Origin: Xylaria sp. FL1777
Lineage: Eukaryota; Ascomycota; Sordariomycetes; Xylariales; Xylariaceae
Assembly: GCA_022578965.1 (NCBI GenBank)
Contig: MU400722.1
Span: 1-64,000, forward strand
Direction: 5' to 3'
DNA: 64,000 nt
Below are positions 36,759 to 48,107 of this stretch, piece by piece. Each line of letters opens with the position of its first letter. Position 1 is the stretch's first letter. The translations under genes and the position numbers were made by a program. Under the pieces are notes generated by a model. That model did not search any database. It was not told where the DNA came from and saw only the letters and a program-made list of their open reading frames with translations.

Positions 36759-37991
36759 TTTCTGACAGATGAAACGAAAGAATGAGGTTATTTATTTATT
36801 TATTCATGATGCTCATACAGGCCTGCCTACCTTACCTAGGGAGAGGAGAGGACGAGGATTCGGAGACGAGGTATGCGGTGAGAGAGGGAGTTCACGGTGT
36901 GCTGTGCCATCGGCCTCGACATAGAAGTCCCAACCACGGTAGTTGTGCTTACCTTGTGCTCACCTTGTGCTCACCTTGTGCTCACCTTGTGCTCACCTTG
37001 GACCTCCCCCGAGGCCGTCTGGTGTTGATGACAGGGGCCGGTGCCTTCTCTTCGCATATTTGGGTTCCATCTCCTGAGCGTTCGCCTCTTGCCTCTTGCC
37101 CCTATCCTTGCTCTTGAAACAGATTTCATGTGTGCGCCTGTTTGGTCGTGGCCAGCCAGACTATACGGTGCCGATGCCCTTGCGTGCACACCCATGCATT
37201 CAGTGACGAAATGCAACCACTAGATGAGCCGCGTGTATACCTAGGTAACAAAGTCCGGCACCATACGACGCCGCCACGACCTGAAAAAATGTTGATTCAT
37301 GGTGTAGATGGGGTAGCAATTTCCAGTTCTATCGGAGAGACAAGAGTGGGTGTATCGTGGAATGAGTATACCTTAGGTACTGCGTACTAAGTAGCCTACC
37401 TAGGTAGGTTATATATATGTGAGTAGGTCCACTGGTTGGGCTGAAGTTCCCGAGAGATACATTGGTACCTACCTCTTACTTAAATAGGTCAATAATTATT
37501 AGATATTTTTAGTAGTTGCATGTGTCCAGGTACATACACAACTACCTGAGGTACATGTACACTACATGTATACAAAGTATCCACAGCCCCCACCCTTCTA
37601 TCCACCAAAGGGATTCTGCGTATTATGTGTACATATACCTAGTGTGGGGGTTGCAAACGAAGCCAAGGGCATATAAGAATATTGGGCTTGGCTGGGCACC
37701 CTGGTTAAACTTATCCTTTTACACCTTCAGTTCTTCTGCTACGGCACTCGCTGCGCGAGCCCTTCAATACAAGACTATTGGCCTACGGCCACACACACTC
37801 CTTCAGTAGGTACTCACTTAGAATAGTGAGAACATACTAGGTAACCTTGAAGCATAAGGTATTATCCTTCACTAATCATCTACTGTACGTAGTAGATTCT
37901 ATTAACTACCTTACTTACATACCATCACGTACCACAGCCCTATCCAGGAAGCTGGTGACTATGTGGAAAGAAAGCTTGATGTGTAACCGAT
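36759..37991. other. Divergent intergenic region between ama1 and bet4
   Basis: Holds promoters for both genes, a minisatellite (36943-37000), many ACCTAGGTA-type motifs at 37230-37560, and pyrimidine/purine simple sequence. Short open frames here have no recognisable domain. Confidence 0.5.
36943..37000 (+). repeat. 11-bp minisatellite (CTCACCTTGTG)n
   Basis: About five near-perfect tandem copies of an 11-bp unit. The first copy has CTTACC in place of CTCACC. It lies about 190 bp upstream of the ama1 start codon. Confidence 0.85.
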
Positions 37992-39356
37992 ATGGATAAT
38001 GTATGCCCTCCCTTGAACCTCCCTTGAACCTCCCTTGTCTGTTTCCTTCTCTTCCACACACAGATATCTATCAATAAACGGTTCTATGTATGAATACGCA
38101 TACAAGGCTCACACCAAACCCAGCACGGCATAGCCCGAGTCGCCCGAACCGCCCGAACCGAGGAGCAGCGACAACAGGACCTTGAGAAAATTCAGAAATA
38201 CCAGCTACTCGACGACGCCATCCGCGGGAAGACGTCGTGCTCCGCCTACGACGACCCCGCTCTCTTCCCGCTCACGACGAAGCTCCTCCGTCTCAATCCC
38301 GAGTACTACACGGTATGGAACGTCCGTCGACGCTGTCTAACATCTGGCTTATTGTCCAGACCGTCGGCTGGATCATGGCCCTCGAGGGAGTTGCCGAGTA
38401 CTTCTCCGAGCGCCACTACGAATCCCTCTTCCGACGCCTCCTTGTCCTCCTCCTCGGCTGCGATCCCGCCAAACCCCGCCTCCCCGACAACTGGGAGGAA
38501 TGGTACTACGGCTGACGCTGATGTTAACGCCGAAGCCGACGTCTTGCGGTCTGAGCTCACCTTCACCACCCCGCTACTACTTGAGTTCCCCAAGTGTTAC
38601 TGGATCTGGAAGTATCGCAAGTGGATCCTCGAGCAGGCCATTCTCCGCTTGCCAAGGCCGGTCGCGAGCGACGTCTGGGAGGCCGAGCTGGCTCTCGCGT
38701 CCAAGATGCTGGTCAAGGACCGCCGCAATTTTCACGCCTGGGGTTACCGGCGTTATCTCGTTGCGAGACTCGAAAGTGCCGACTTACTGGGACGAAGCCT
38801 CGTCGAGGATGAGTTCGCTTACACCACCAAGAGGATCGGGGACGACTTGTCTAACTTCTCGGCTTGGCATAACCGCAGTCGCTTGATGTTTCGGGTCCTC
38901 GATGAACGTGGTGCTGGCGACGAAGCCCGCGCCACATTTCTTGACGCCGAGCTGAACCTCGTACAAGAGGCGCTCAACGTTGGGCCCGAAGATCAGAGTC
39001 TGTGGTACTATCACCGGTACCTTATATCTCAGGTTATTTGCTCAGAAGGAGTTCCAACAATCACGCCCAATTTGATGGTGGAGCAGAAGATCTCTTATCT
39101 AGAACGGGAGATCGAGTTTATTAAAGATCTGCTCGAGGATTTCCCAAGCATCAAGTGGCCCTATGAAGCCCTTGTTGAGTATACATTAGCACTGCACAAC
39201 TTCCAACCTAGCGCCAAAGGCGAAGGGCGCAACGATAGCCCCAATTTTTGGCTAAGTAAATTGAGACAGCTAGACGCTATGCAGACAGGTCGATGGAGTG
39301 ATGTTGAGCGGTATGTTGAGCGGCAGTTGGTAGATAGCATAGAGCATAGAACATAG
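37992..39356 (+). CDS. bet4: Rab geranylgeranyltransferase (type II) alpha subunit, Bet4
   Basis: Two exons: a 9-nt first exon (37992-38000, M-D-N) and 38124-39356, for 413 residues. The body has no in-frame ATG upstream of His4, because a TGA sits at about 38091. The small first exon is chosen because it gives M-D-N-H-G-I-A-R-V-A-R in frame across a GT-AG intron of 123 nt. Five protein prenyltransferase alpha repeats are visible: N-P-E-Y-Y-T-V-W-N-V-R-R-R, C-Y-W-I-W-K-Y-R-K-W, N-F-H-A-W-G-Y-R-R-Y, N-F-S-A-W-H-N-R-S-R and Q-S-L-W-Y-Y-H-R-Y. With Bet2 and the Rab escort protein it adds geranylgeranyl groups to Rab GTPases in the cytosol so they can attach to membranes. A Ser/Thr/Pro-rich insertion of about 60 residues follows the first repeat. 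The 3' end faces the phosphatase gene, with 105 bp between stop codons. Confidence 0.9.
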
Positions 39357-39461
39357 AGCAATAATGATAGCATAATAGCGTATTAACGCGTTGATGTTAG
39401 TGTTAGTGTTACTGTTATCCATTCGCCATCAAACATTCCAAACGGTCACCACTTCACGATA

Positions 39462-41279
39462 CTATGTCTCGATGGTCCCATTACACTTCCCCACAACCAG
39501 GCTAGCGTCTCTACCCACCAACCCGTCAAAATACGCCAACAACGTCTCTGCCGGCAGCATATCCATGATGCCCAGACTCGGATTCGAGGATACCAGCACC
39601 CGTCCACCAAACAACACCCGTATGTGGTATGCGCCTAGACTTGGATCGAGTTGCTGAGTCGCATGACGTGTTCGCTTATACAGTTCGAACACCACCTCAC
39701 TCCCCATGCCGGGCCATACCATTACCTCGATCTGCAAGATACTCAGCAAGCGACTGACAGACCCATCATGCGCCACATTGTGGAAATACAAAGGCATCTC
39801 GCCCTCCCCCGCCATCACGGCGCGCAGATGCCCGGCCAGCTCGGCAATCCAAACGCCGTACGAGGCCACGGACGCCGCAAACGACTGCGACGCATCCCGG
39901 TAGATGTGCGAGTACTCCCACTCCCCGAGTCGGTAAACAGTGTCCGCGAGCTTCTGGTCAACGCAATGTGTCCCGGTCGTGAGCTGACAAGGCAGCGGCT
40001 TGGCATGGCATTGCCGAGCAGACAGGTTGTCGAAATAGTGGTCGAAGCTGGCGTGGAAGCCGGCATCCGTGGGTGAAACGCCCGATATATCGTCGAGGAG
40101 GTGGTACACGTCCTTGGCGCCGTCCAGATGGGCCTGCCACGCCGCGTCCGCTGACGACTTGATCTCGCCGAACAGCGCACCGCTCACGGCGCAGGTATAC
40201 TGCGGCTCAAGGCTGTCGACGCCCGCAGCCGCGACGAGCAGCGGAATCGAGTCGGTCGTCCCCCAGGTTCCGCTCACCAGCATGCCGGCGACTTGGCTCG
40301 TGATGACGTTCTGCGTCACGCGGTAGATGACTTTGCTTCGCCAGCTGTTGTCGTAGCGGGATGGCAGGAATCCCAGGAGCTCATGGTACACTCCGTAGAT
40401 GTCCTGCCCGTGCACATACGAGTCATCGAGGCCCGGCGCCGTGATTTGTGGGAATTGGCACGTCCCGATCCACCCCGTCGGCACAAACGGGTTCGTCGAC
40501 GAGACAAAGCCCTTCCAGAATCCCGACGCAGGACGCCTTTCGTCGTCTCCGAACGGTGCACCGTAGTAATATAGTCCCTGATCGTCGCAGTCCCAGTGGT
40601 ATGACTCCACGGGGAATGCGTTGCTGGCGTAAGGAGTTCGTTTGTGATGTCTTTGGATCTGATGACACGTAGCTCGAGTATTAGTAAATAATTATATCAA
40701 TATGTATTTCCATGTCAAATAGTTCATCTGTCCATTTGGGGAAGAAGCCGTGTGGTCTATCTCTCGAGTCAAGTTATACAAAACAGCAAAGTTTGGATAA
40801 AAATCCGATGAGGAAGAAGAAGGAAGGAAAGGAAAGAAAGAAAATAAAGACAAAACCCTCACCACTTCAACATATCGCAACTCATATTCCGCTGAAGCTC
40901 TCGCATATTCCGATTTCCGCACATGTGGCATATTGCACCAGTTATAGGTCCCATACTCCTCGTCGGGAGTATGCGAAGAATTGAATATAAACCCGTAGAT
41001 GCCACTCCCTCGCAACGCCGTGGCGAGATCGTTAACCGACGTATTTCGCGGCGGATACCACCCCAAATCCACGCCGGAACCTAGTGCTGTTAGTGCAGAC
41101 AACGACGATAACCATGAATTGCGCAATTGGGACCCCATAGCTGATCTCTTGACAACGACAAGGTAGGAGACTAACAACAGCACGGGGGAAATGGCTACCA
41201 CCAGCAGTCCAATTAGGTGTATAACGCGGTCACGGCCACGCTGTTTGGCAATGGAAGCGTCCCAACATCCCTGGACCAT
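39462..41279 (-). CDS. Membrane-anchored histidine acid phosphatase family protein
   Basis: Two exons on the minus strand, 41279-40863 and 40658-39462, with a 204-nt GT-AG intron, giving 537 residues. Residues about 20-45 form one hydrophobic segment (I-H-L-I-G-L-L-V-V-A-I-S-P-V-L-L-L-V) after a short basic start, so the protein is probably a type II membrane protein with its catalytic domain on the lumenal or outer side. The histidine-phosphatase signature R-H-H-K-R-T-P-Y falls just after the splice junction, where the family has R-H-G-x-R-x-P; the proton-donor HD pair lies in V-A-H-D-G-S near the C-terminus. Cysteines in the C-terminal half suggest disulphides. The substrate is unknown; relatives include acid phosphatases and the 2-phosphoxylose phosphatase group. 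The long intron is unusual but phase and motif both require it. Confidence 0.85.
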
Positions 41280-44200
41280 ACTATCGTGTACCGAGGAGGA
41301 TAAAGGATGAACATTACATATAGTTATCTATATATATGACTATTATATGTCCTGTTCCTGGCCCCCTTTAATGGCAGGCATATCAGTTCGTGGTCTTCGT
41401 GGTGGACTAATAAAGACGAATGCTCAAATATGGCCCTAGAGAGCCCTCACGTTCGTCGACGACGCAAGCCGACTGGTTAGCCTTTCTATCTAGGTATACC
41501 TACTTAGGTACATAGGTGCCTACCAACCTAAGGTTCATTCCTTTTCCCCGCACCCTCTCTACCTACCTTAGTACCCACCTTTACCTACATGAGCATAGGT
41601 GCCATCCATTGCTTGTCAATAAAGGTTACTACTCGAACTACTCTTCATTGAGTTCTCATTCTTTGTTTTTAGGTATATTTTTCAGACACAGGGTACCTTG
41701 GTATCAAGAGTCTCTTAACATTTTCGTCATACATTTATATAATAAAGGTCAAGGTATGTTTATGCAACACATGAGCTTGCGTCTAACACCGGGTTATCGA
41801 TAGAGACATCCATTAGACGCCACCCTTTTCCAGTATTCTAACTTCAAAATTCAAAATCACCTAGGTATTCCAGTCGATAACTCCGGGTGCCTGCACATTC
41901 TATCTCGGTATTTCGCCCTTGACTTCTTTAATCGGCTCATCTTCCCCGTTTTCGTATTTCTTCGCAGTGCCTGTCACAGACCTAAAGGAAACCAAGTGGG
42001 ATGCTACCAATTGAATGACAACGGAGTGTTCGATGTTGGCGGCGTGGTCCCGAGGAGAATAAGATGGCCAGCAGCCAGGGCCCGCGGGTCCCCGGCGGAA
42101 GGGAAGATTGCACTCTGTCGGGATTAGGGGGCGAGCTTAGTTAGTCGATTGGTCAAAAAGGCGGGCTGTTTCGACGAGAGCTCATCGAAGTCGGTTCAGC
42201 ACGTTGATACTATGCGACTCGACCTACAATCGATGGGCTCGAGACACAAGTGTTTCAGCTTGATGCAGCTACGCTGGCTACATGAATTGAAAGCATGGTT
42301 ATGGTGATGTGCCTAGCGGATATATCGCATGCGTTGTGCGCAGCCGACTGTTGCGCCAACTGACGGATGCCAGGCCTCAGATGGTGCAGGGGAGCTGCCA
42401 CGAGAATCCAGCGTAGACTTGGAGAGGAACGCCGCCCTCGACACAGCAAGAGACCAGGACATGTTAGGCAGTGCTAGACACATCCCAGCTAACTAACCAT
42501 CGCGAAATGCTGTCCATTTCCTCGCAGGAAAGCTCGAAGGGACGAGCGTATGACAACGGGGTGATCGGACTGGCACTCGTCAGTAATGAGAGTACATCAC
42601 CCCCGGGGCCCGGCAACGTCGAGTGTAGCGGTGTTCATCATTGGCCCCGTGGTGATAGGGGGCCTAATTAGAAGCGGCTTCTTGGGTTCCCTGTAGTCAC
42701 ATACTAGAGTAACAGACGTATGTGTCTCATGATGAACACCAGTGGACATACCCGCCGACAGTCCTTTGCTTCATCGTGGGCCGAGGCTCCTTGGAGGCAG
42801 CCTTGCGTCGGGTGGTACGTTTCTGTTGGGATTGGACTTTCTGGAAGCTGATTCCTTATGTGTAAGCTGCTTCTGTAGAGACACCATCTTAGCAGACTTG
42901 GACCTTACCCATAGATCCGATTGAAGGCTCTCTCCATTGCCGCTGGTGAGTAGTAACAAGTTTTTCCGGTATTGGCTACTAGGGTCTTAGCTTGGGCAGC
43001 ACCAGAGCCCGTAGCCTTGGTCTGTCCAAGATGGCGGCATTGAGGACTATTGACATGTTTTATACCCACTGGGTCTTTCTAATCGTGCTGTTGTTAGAGG
43101 GCTTAACGAAGAGGTAGGGTTGCCATAAAGGCGCCTTAGTCTTAACAATGTTATTTCTTTGATGAACGAGCATGACTGCTGGACTATAGTAGGTGCTCAG
43201 CATAAAACATTCTACGAATTCAAGCAGCACAACACACCACACCATAAAATATTAAAAAAGAGAGCAGAGGTCATGCCCAAGCGTGAGTCACTGGATATAT
43301 GATATCACTTATGATTACTCCTGAAAATACAAACATAGCTTTCACTCCCCCGCCCCCCAGTTTCAAGACTGATGGAAAAACTGATACAATACTCGAGATA
43401 TGTCTTCGCTAATAGGACGGGTATAAATATGAACCTGTCCTAAACATGGTAATATAACGCTGGAGAACGTGTCCCGGGGACACCGTCTCTGTTCCTATGG
43501 CCGTCTGGACATACTAGTGCACACACATATGGATAACTATGCCTATAGACCTGGAGGGTCAGTCTGGTTATGTTGGCCCCTGTTGTATTGCCGTTGCACA
43601 AGTGAATAGGTATGTGCACATAGGTATTAGATGTGTGAGGAAGTGCGAGATCCAGAAAACCAAGCCAGGCTGAACTGATGGCGAGTGAGATTGAAACATG
43701 ATACTCAGTCGTATAGAACAAACATAAAGACAGTCAGCATCTATGCGGTATCCTCCCCAATTTAGCTACCAGAGCTGCGATATCTACCTAGGTACGTACT
43801 ATGTCTACGAATAGGTGTGTTCACGCTGTACAAATAATGCAGTCTTACGGTGACCTGCTACCCAGGGGCTAAGCCGAATGAAAGATGACGGAAAGAACAA
43901 AACGTACACAAGACAAAACTAATAAACCTAGAACCAGAAGACCAGGCAGGGGTCCTGAGAGCGAAAAGTCGGTCAGTAATGCAGGTGACGACGGGGAGAC
44001 GAACGAACGAGAATTGCCATCCAATCAAAGATATGGGGGACACGGTAGTTGGAGGAAGGATGATGATGGCTTAGTTCTTTATATACCTGGGAGTCGGGGT
44101 GGTCATCGGCGGAGGGACCCAATGGCAGCAGACTGTTTCAAAGATGCGCCTTTGTCATAGCCACCGACGTTGGTCATCGTTCATCGTGGGTGACATCTCA

Positions 44201-46532
44201 CAAGCAGGGGTTCGCAATGCCAGCTGTGCAGTCCACTACACTACATGTACATAGGTACCCAGGTAGGCAGGTCGCTACAGTAAGTACTGTACCTACTGTG
44301 TGGCGCATCGGCACTAAAAGATACCTACCCAGTAGAAGTACCTACCTAGGTACTATAGATCCCTGCATGAAGCTGCATGAAGGGGACCCCCATGTAGGTA
44401 GGTAGGTAGTGTAGTCACGGCAGGTCGTTTGCTTTGCCCCGCTTGCGATATTGAAGCTATATCCAGTCCTACGCTACATACCTACTACATTCCTAGGTAT
44501 GTATAAAATCACTACTCTTGTTTTCCCACCTTTTCTGGTCTTAACTAGCTTTTTGCCTGGCTGAAATTGTCGTTTGTATCTTGGTGAGGGGAGGAGGTAT
44601 GTAGTATATAAACCCCGCCATGTTTTTGAGACAAACGGGCGTAAATCTACAATACTTCTTCAGATATTTACGTCGTGTTTCTGTAGTTCTGTCGAGTGTG
44701 GTACTAGTATACTAGTGTAATATACCTACATGTAGATGCATCTTTGATGTGCAATGGAGAGGGAAGATTACATGTAGATTACTACCTACCTACTATAGGC
44801 ACCTGAGAGAATCCATGCATGTCTGATTCAGTTATATAAGTAGGTACATAGAGGCGCTTATTCTCAGTCGGCTCACAGCTACTCGAGAGAGAGAACCTAG
44901 GCTATAATTTTTGGTTTCTTTAAAAAACAACTCTCTATCTACCTATATACCTATCCATCCACATGCGGAGTTCTAATAGCACACATGTATATTATGTATA
45001 TATACATATACACTCGGTATAGTATACTAGGGATGGGGCTGGCGGCTTTACTAGGTATGCATATGTACAATAGGTACCTACCTCTCTGCATATGCCTTGA
45101 CTACCTCTACTACGTACGTGTAGATACCTCTCTTCCTCCAGATGTCACTCGTGGTTTGTTGCCGGTTGCATGCTGCTGCTACTGTATATACTTACATACA
45201 TACACTAGTATATACTGACTGGTGCACATGACGACGGCAATGCAGGTCGACCCGTCCGTAGTAGCAGGGGCCTTGCATGCAAGCCCACAGGGACGTGTAC
45301 TTGCATTTATTGTCCGCCCCCGTCCCATCATGTCGGCCAGATTGCTCGCAGAGTCCTGTCATACTTGTATACTAGGTACTGAGTATATTACTACCGCCTC
45401 TCCGTCCAGCCTGAAGCCGGTCATGGATGTGAGCAGCCACCGAGGTGGTCTGTCAGTTGGCTCGGGCCTTAGACCTTAAGTGTTGATGTGTGGTGACTGG
45501 CAACTAGCAACTAGCAACTAGCGACAACCTTTCCATACGCATACAAGACATACAAGACATGCGCCGTACAAATGAGCCAGCCATCGGCCGGCCGTCACCC
45601 TCTTTGACCGTTCTAGTTACTTATTCTTAACATGTTGATGGTGTCCTGCATATATATATATATATATATATAGATATAGATGCTATGTACGGTACTTTGA
45701 TGTGTACCTACACACACCCATCCAAAATATCAGAAGAAATGCGGAAGTCCCTGTCGCGAATCCTACCCAACTAAGCGGTAAGAGGGCTCTCCCTGCACCG
45801 CATACTGCGTACATTATTAAGTATGTAGGTAGTACACCTGAGGTATGGTGTTGTGCACTACATCATAGTCTACATGTAGTAATAGAGTACAGAGACGCGA
45901 AGGTCTCCTAGCTCAAGCGTCCTCTAGATTTCGCGATGCTGCTGCCCACTGCGAAACCCAAGACCGAGTCTCTTTTGACGATGGCGACGGCAAATGATTT
46001 GCTGAGATTGACAGCAATCTTTGGTTCGAGACACAGACCACCTCGTTGGGGTAGGCGTCTCACCTGTCGAATCGGGACAGCCACATATTCATGTTGAGGG
46101 TTTGGAGGTCCAAGTGTGATTCATTGATGCTGATTGATTGACTTGACTTGCGGTTGGGCATTGAGAGCAATGTTGGACTTAACAACACAACACACTCATG
46201 TGCCCTTGTGCTATCACGCTATCTCTTGCTGGAGAGAACACTATAAGTCGGCATAAACTCTGTATACCTACTTAGGTTAGGTAAGTAGCTGTATTACGCT
46301 TACCTTGGGAACCTATATACTTAGTACTTATACTTATACTTATGTACATATATATATCATATGTATGTAGGAACACTAGTTACCTAAGTATTTCCATTTA
46401 TTTCAAGTAGGCATAGTACATACTCAAGACAAAGTACTGGTCAGCGAAGTACCATTGTACACACCCCACCGTTGTCAATACAATGCTTGTTGTGTGCATG
46501 TGCTCCCTTCCATGTTGACTACCTACTTACAG
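41280..46532. other. Gene-poor region, left part
   Basis: About 5.25 kb with no frame resembling a known protein and no RNA gene I can identify. Many short open frames exist but none has domain-like composition or plausible splice partners. It is rich in the palindromic ACCTACCTAGGTA motif (41480-41580, 43785-43800, 44240-44500, 44820-45130), has a (TA)n tract at about 45650-45672, three copies of CAACTAGC near 45499-45522, and a 12-bp inverted repeat GGTGTTCATCAT/ATGATGAACACC (about 42630 and 42727). It may hide a long non-coding RNA or rapidly evolving small genes. Confidence 0.45.
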
Positions 46533-46773
46533 TACAGGTCTCCAGGATGTCAATTGTTAGCGCGGCGCTAGTAGCTTGTACTAGCAGGGAATTTTTGGTG
46601 TAAAAACTGTTCGATCTACTTACTGAACAGGGGCTGTTCAGTGGCAAAACTGCTGCGAAACTAATCAACAGTTGATTTTCTACTGAATTAACATGGCAGC
46701 CTTGTGAGTAGCAGTACTCCTACTTTTTAAGTATTTAGTGCAGCGCTAACAATTAACATCCTGGAGACCTGTA
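46533..46773. mobile_element. MITE-like element 3 (TA-flanked, 37-bp TIRs)
   Basis: The left 37 bases (46533-46569) begin TACAGGTCTCCAGGATGT. The right 37 bases (46737-46773) are their inverse complement with three mismatches, two of them transitions. Both ends abut TA. The 241-bp interior is non-coding and has its own small palindrome, CTGAACAGGGGCTGTTCAG, near 46625. It fits a non-autonomous Tc1/mariner-like transposon. Confidence 0.82.
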
Positions 46774-48107
46774 TCAAGCTCTTGACCATTTCAGTTTTAG
46801 CGTATGGTATTTGTTGTGGAGAAAAAGCCGCCTTGAACAAGGGAGTGAGGAAGACGGGGGCGCAGAGACAGGGGTGATAAGGAACTGCAGGAAAAGCTGT
46901 GAAACTAGTATCCATGATAAGTACCTATACAGTACGCTACCGTTACAACCCTACCAGTCTGCACTACACTAACTACATGCGCATAGTACTGCGCTGTCGC
47001 TGCTACTACGCTAATGTTGGGGTAGGTACGATGCTAGTAGCTGTGCTGCCGCCCTCTCTAATGTACTTGCGCCGTAAGGTAGCAGAACCCGAGCTTCTGA
47101 CCCGGGAAGAAAAAAAATAAATCATCGCTGATCCATACCATGCGTCTTTCATCTTCCGTCCCATCATTCAATACCACTGACACCTCACACCTCGCATCTC
47201 CGCACCTCGCACCTCGCACATCGTCACATCGCACATCGCACATCACACATACAGTACTACACAGTACATACTCCTTCCAGCTACCTTGCGGCGGGTAGAT
47301 AACACCCAGGCCCATCCATACATACCAAATCCAATACTCTCCATAATACTGTATAGTAGCGTAGCGTTCGGACTGCCACCCACCTCATGTCCACCTCATG
47401 TCCACCACACGCTCGCTGACATCCACTTTCGCAAATCCAGTGTCCACACCTGGCCCAGTCAAAGCTCCGCCTTCTGCTGTCTTCACGCTACCTTACTGAC
47501 TGGCGCCCAAATTCTGATTCTGCTGCTCCTGTCCGTCTGTTCTGCGCTGTTTGTCCCAGACGACCCGACCCGAGCTGAGCTGAGCTGAGCTGAGTTGATG
47601 TAGCGCGCTTTCTACTTTTCCGGATATGTTGTGTTGAAGTCTTGTCATTTATGTCATTGAACCTATTCTCGACCAAATCCCATAGCATTGCACCATAGTT
47701 CTTCGTTGACGGAGACGGCTGCGTCACAAGATAAACACCAAGCGCATTCGGTTCGGAACGCACATCGTCTCTCTACCACTCTTGCCGCTGTCCTTGCCGG
47801 TACTGTCGTTACTGCTCCGAGGTCCTCTCGAACCCGTTCGATATGCGAAGCTCCCTGTATCATAGTAGTAACGACTTCCCCTGTGTCTTTCTCTTCTCGT
47901 GGCCTTGTGCCTCTTAATATTGACTCGACTCGACTGGGCTCGGCTTGGCTCAACACGATACGACACAACACAACACAACGCCTTTCTGAGAGTTTGGATC
48001 TTCTGTCTCTGGAGGTGCACGTAACAACGTGTGTCCGTGGTATTGAAGGAGTATAATAGTAAAGAGACCGCGTCTCGACAAATACGTGCATATAGTAAAT
48101 ATACACC
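46774..48107. other. Region upstream of the rxt3 gene
   Basis: About 1.3 kb with CTCGCAC/CATCGCA short tandem units (about 47185-47250), GAGCTGAGCTGAGCTGAG (about 47571-47592), and CGACACAACACAAC simple sequence (about 47957-47975). Overlapping open frames on both strands between 47488 and 48199 lack domains. It probably contains the promoter and 5' leader of the downstream gene. Confidence 0.5.

Noticed and set aside
38313..38359. Intron-like segment (GTATGG ... CTAACAT ... GTCCAG) in bet4
   Set aside because: Its 47 nt would shift the frame and remove V-W-N-V-R-R-R, the core of the first prenyltransferase repeat.
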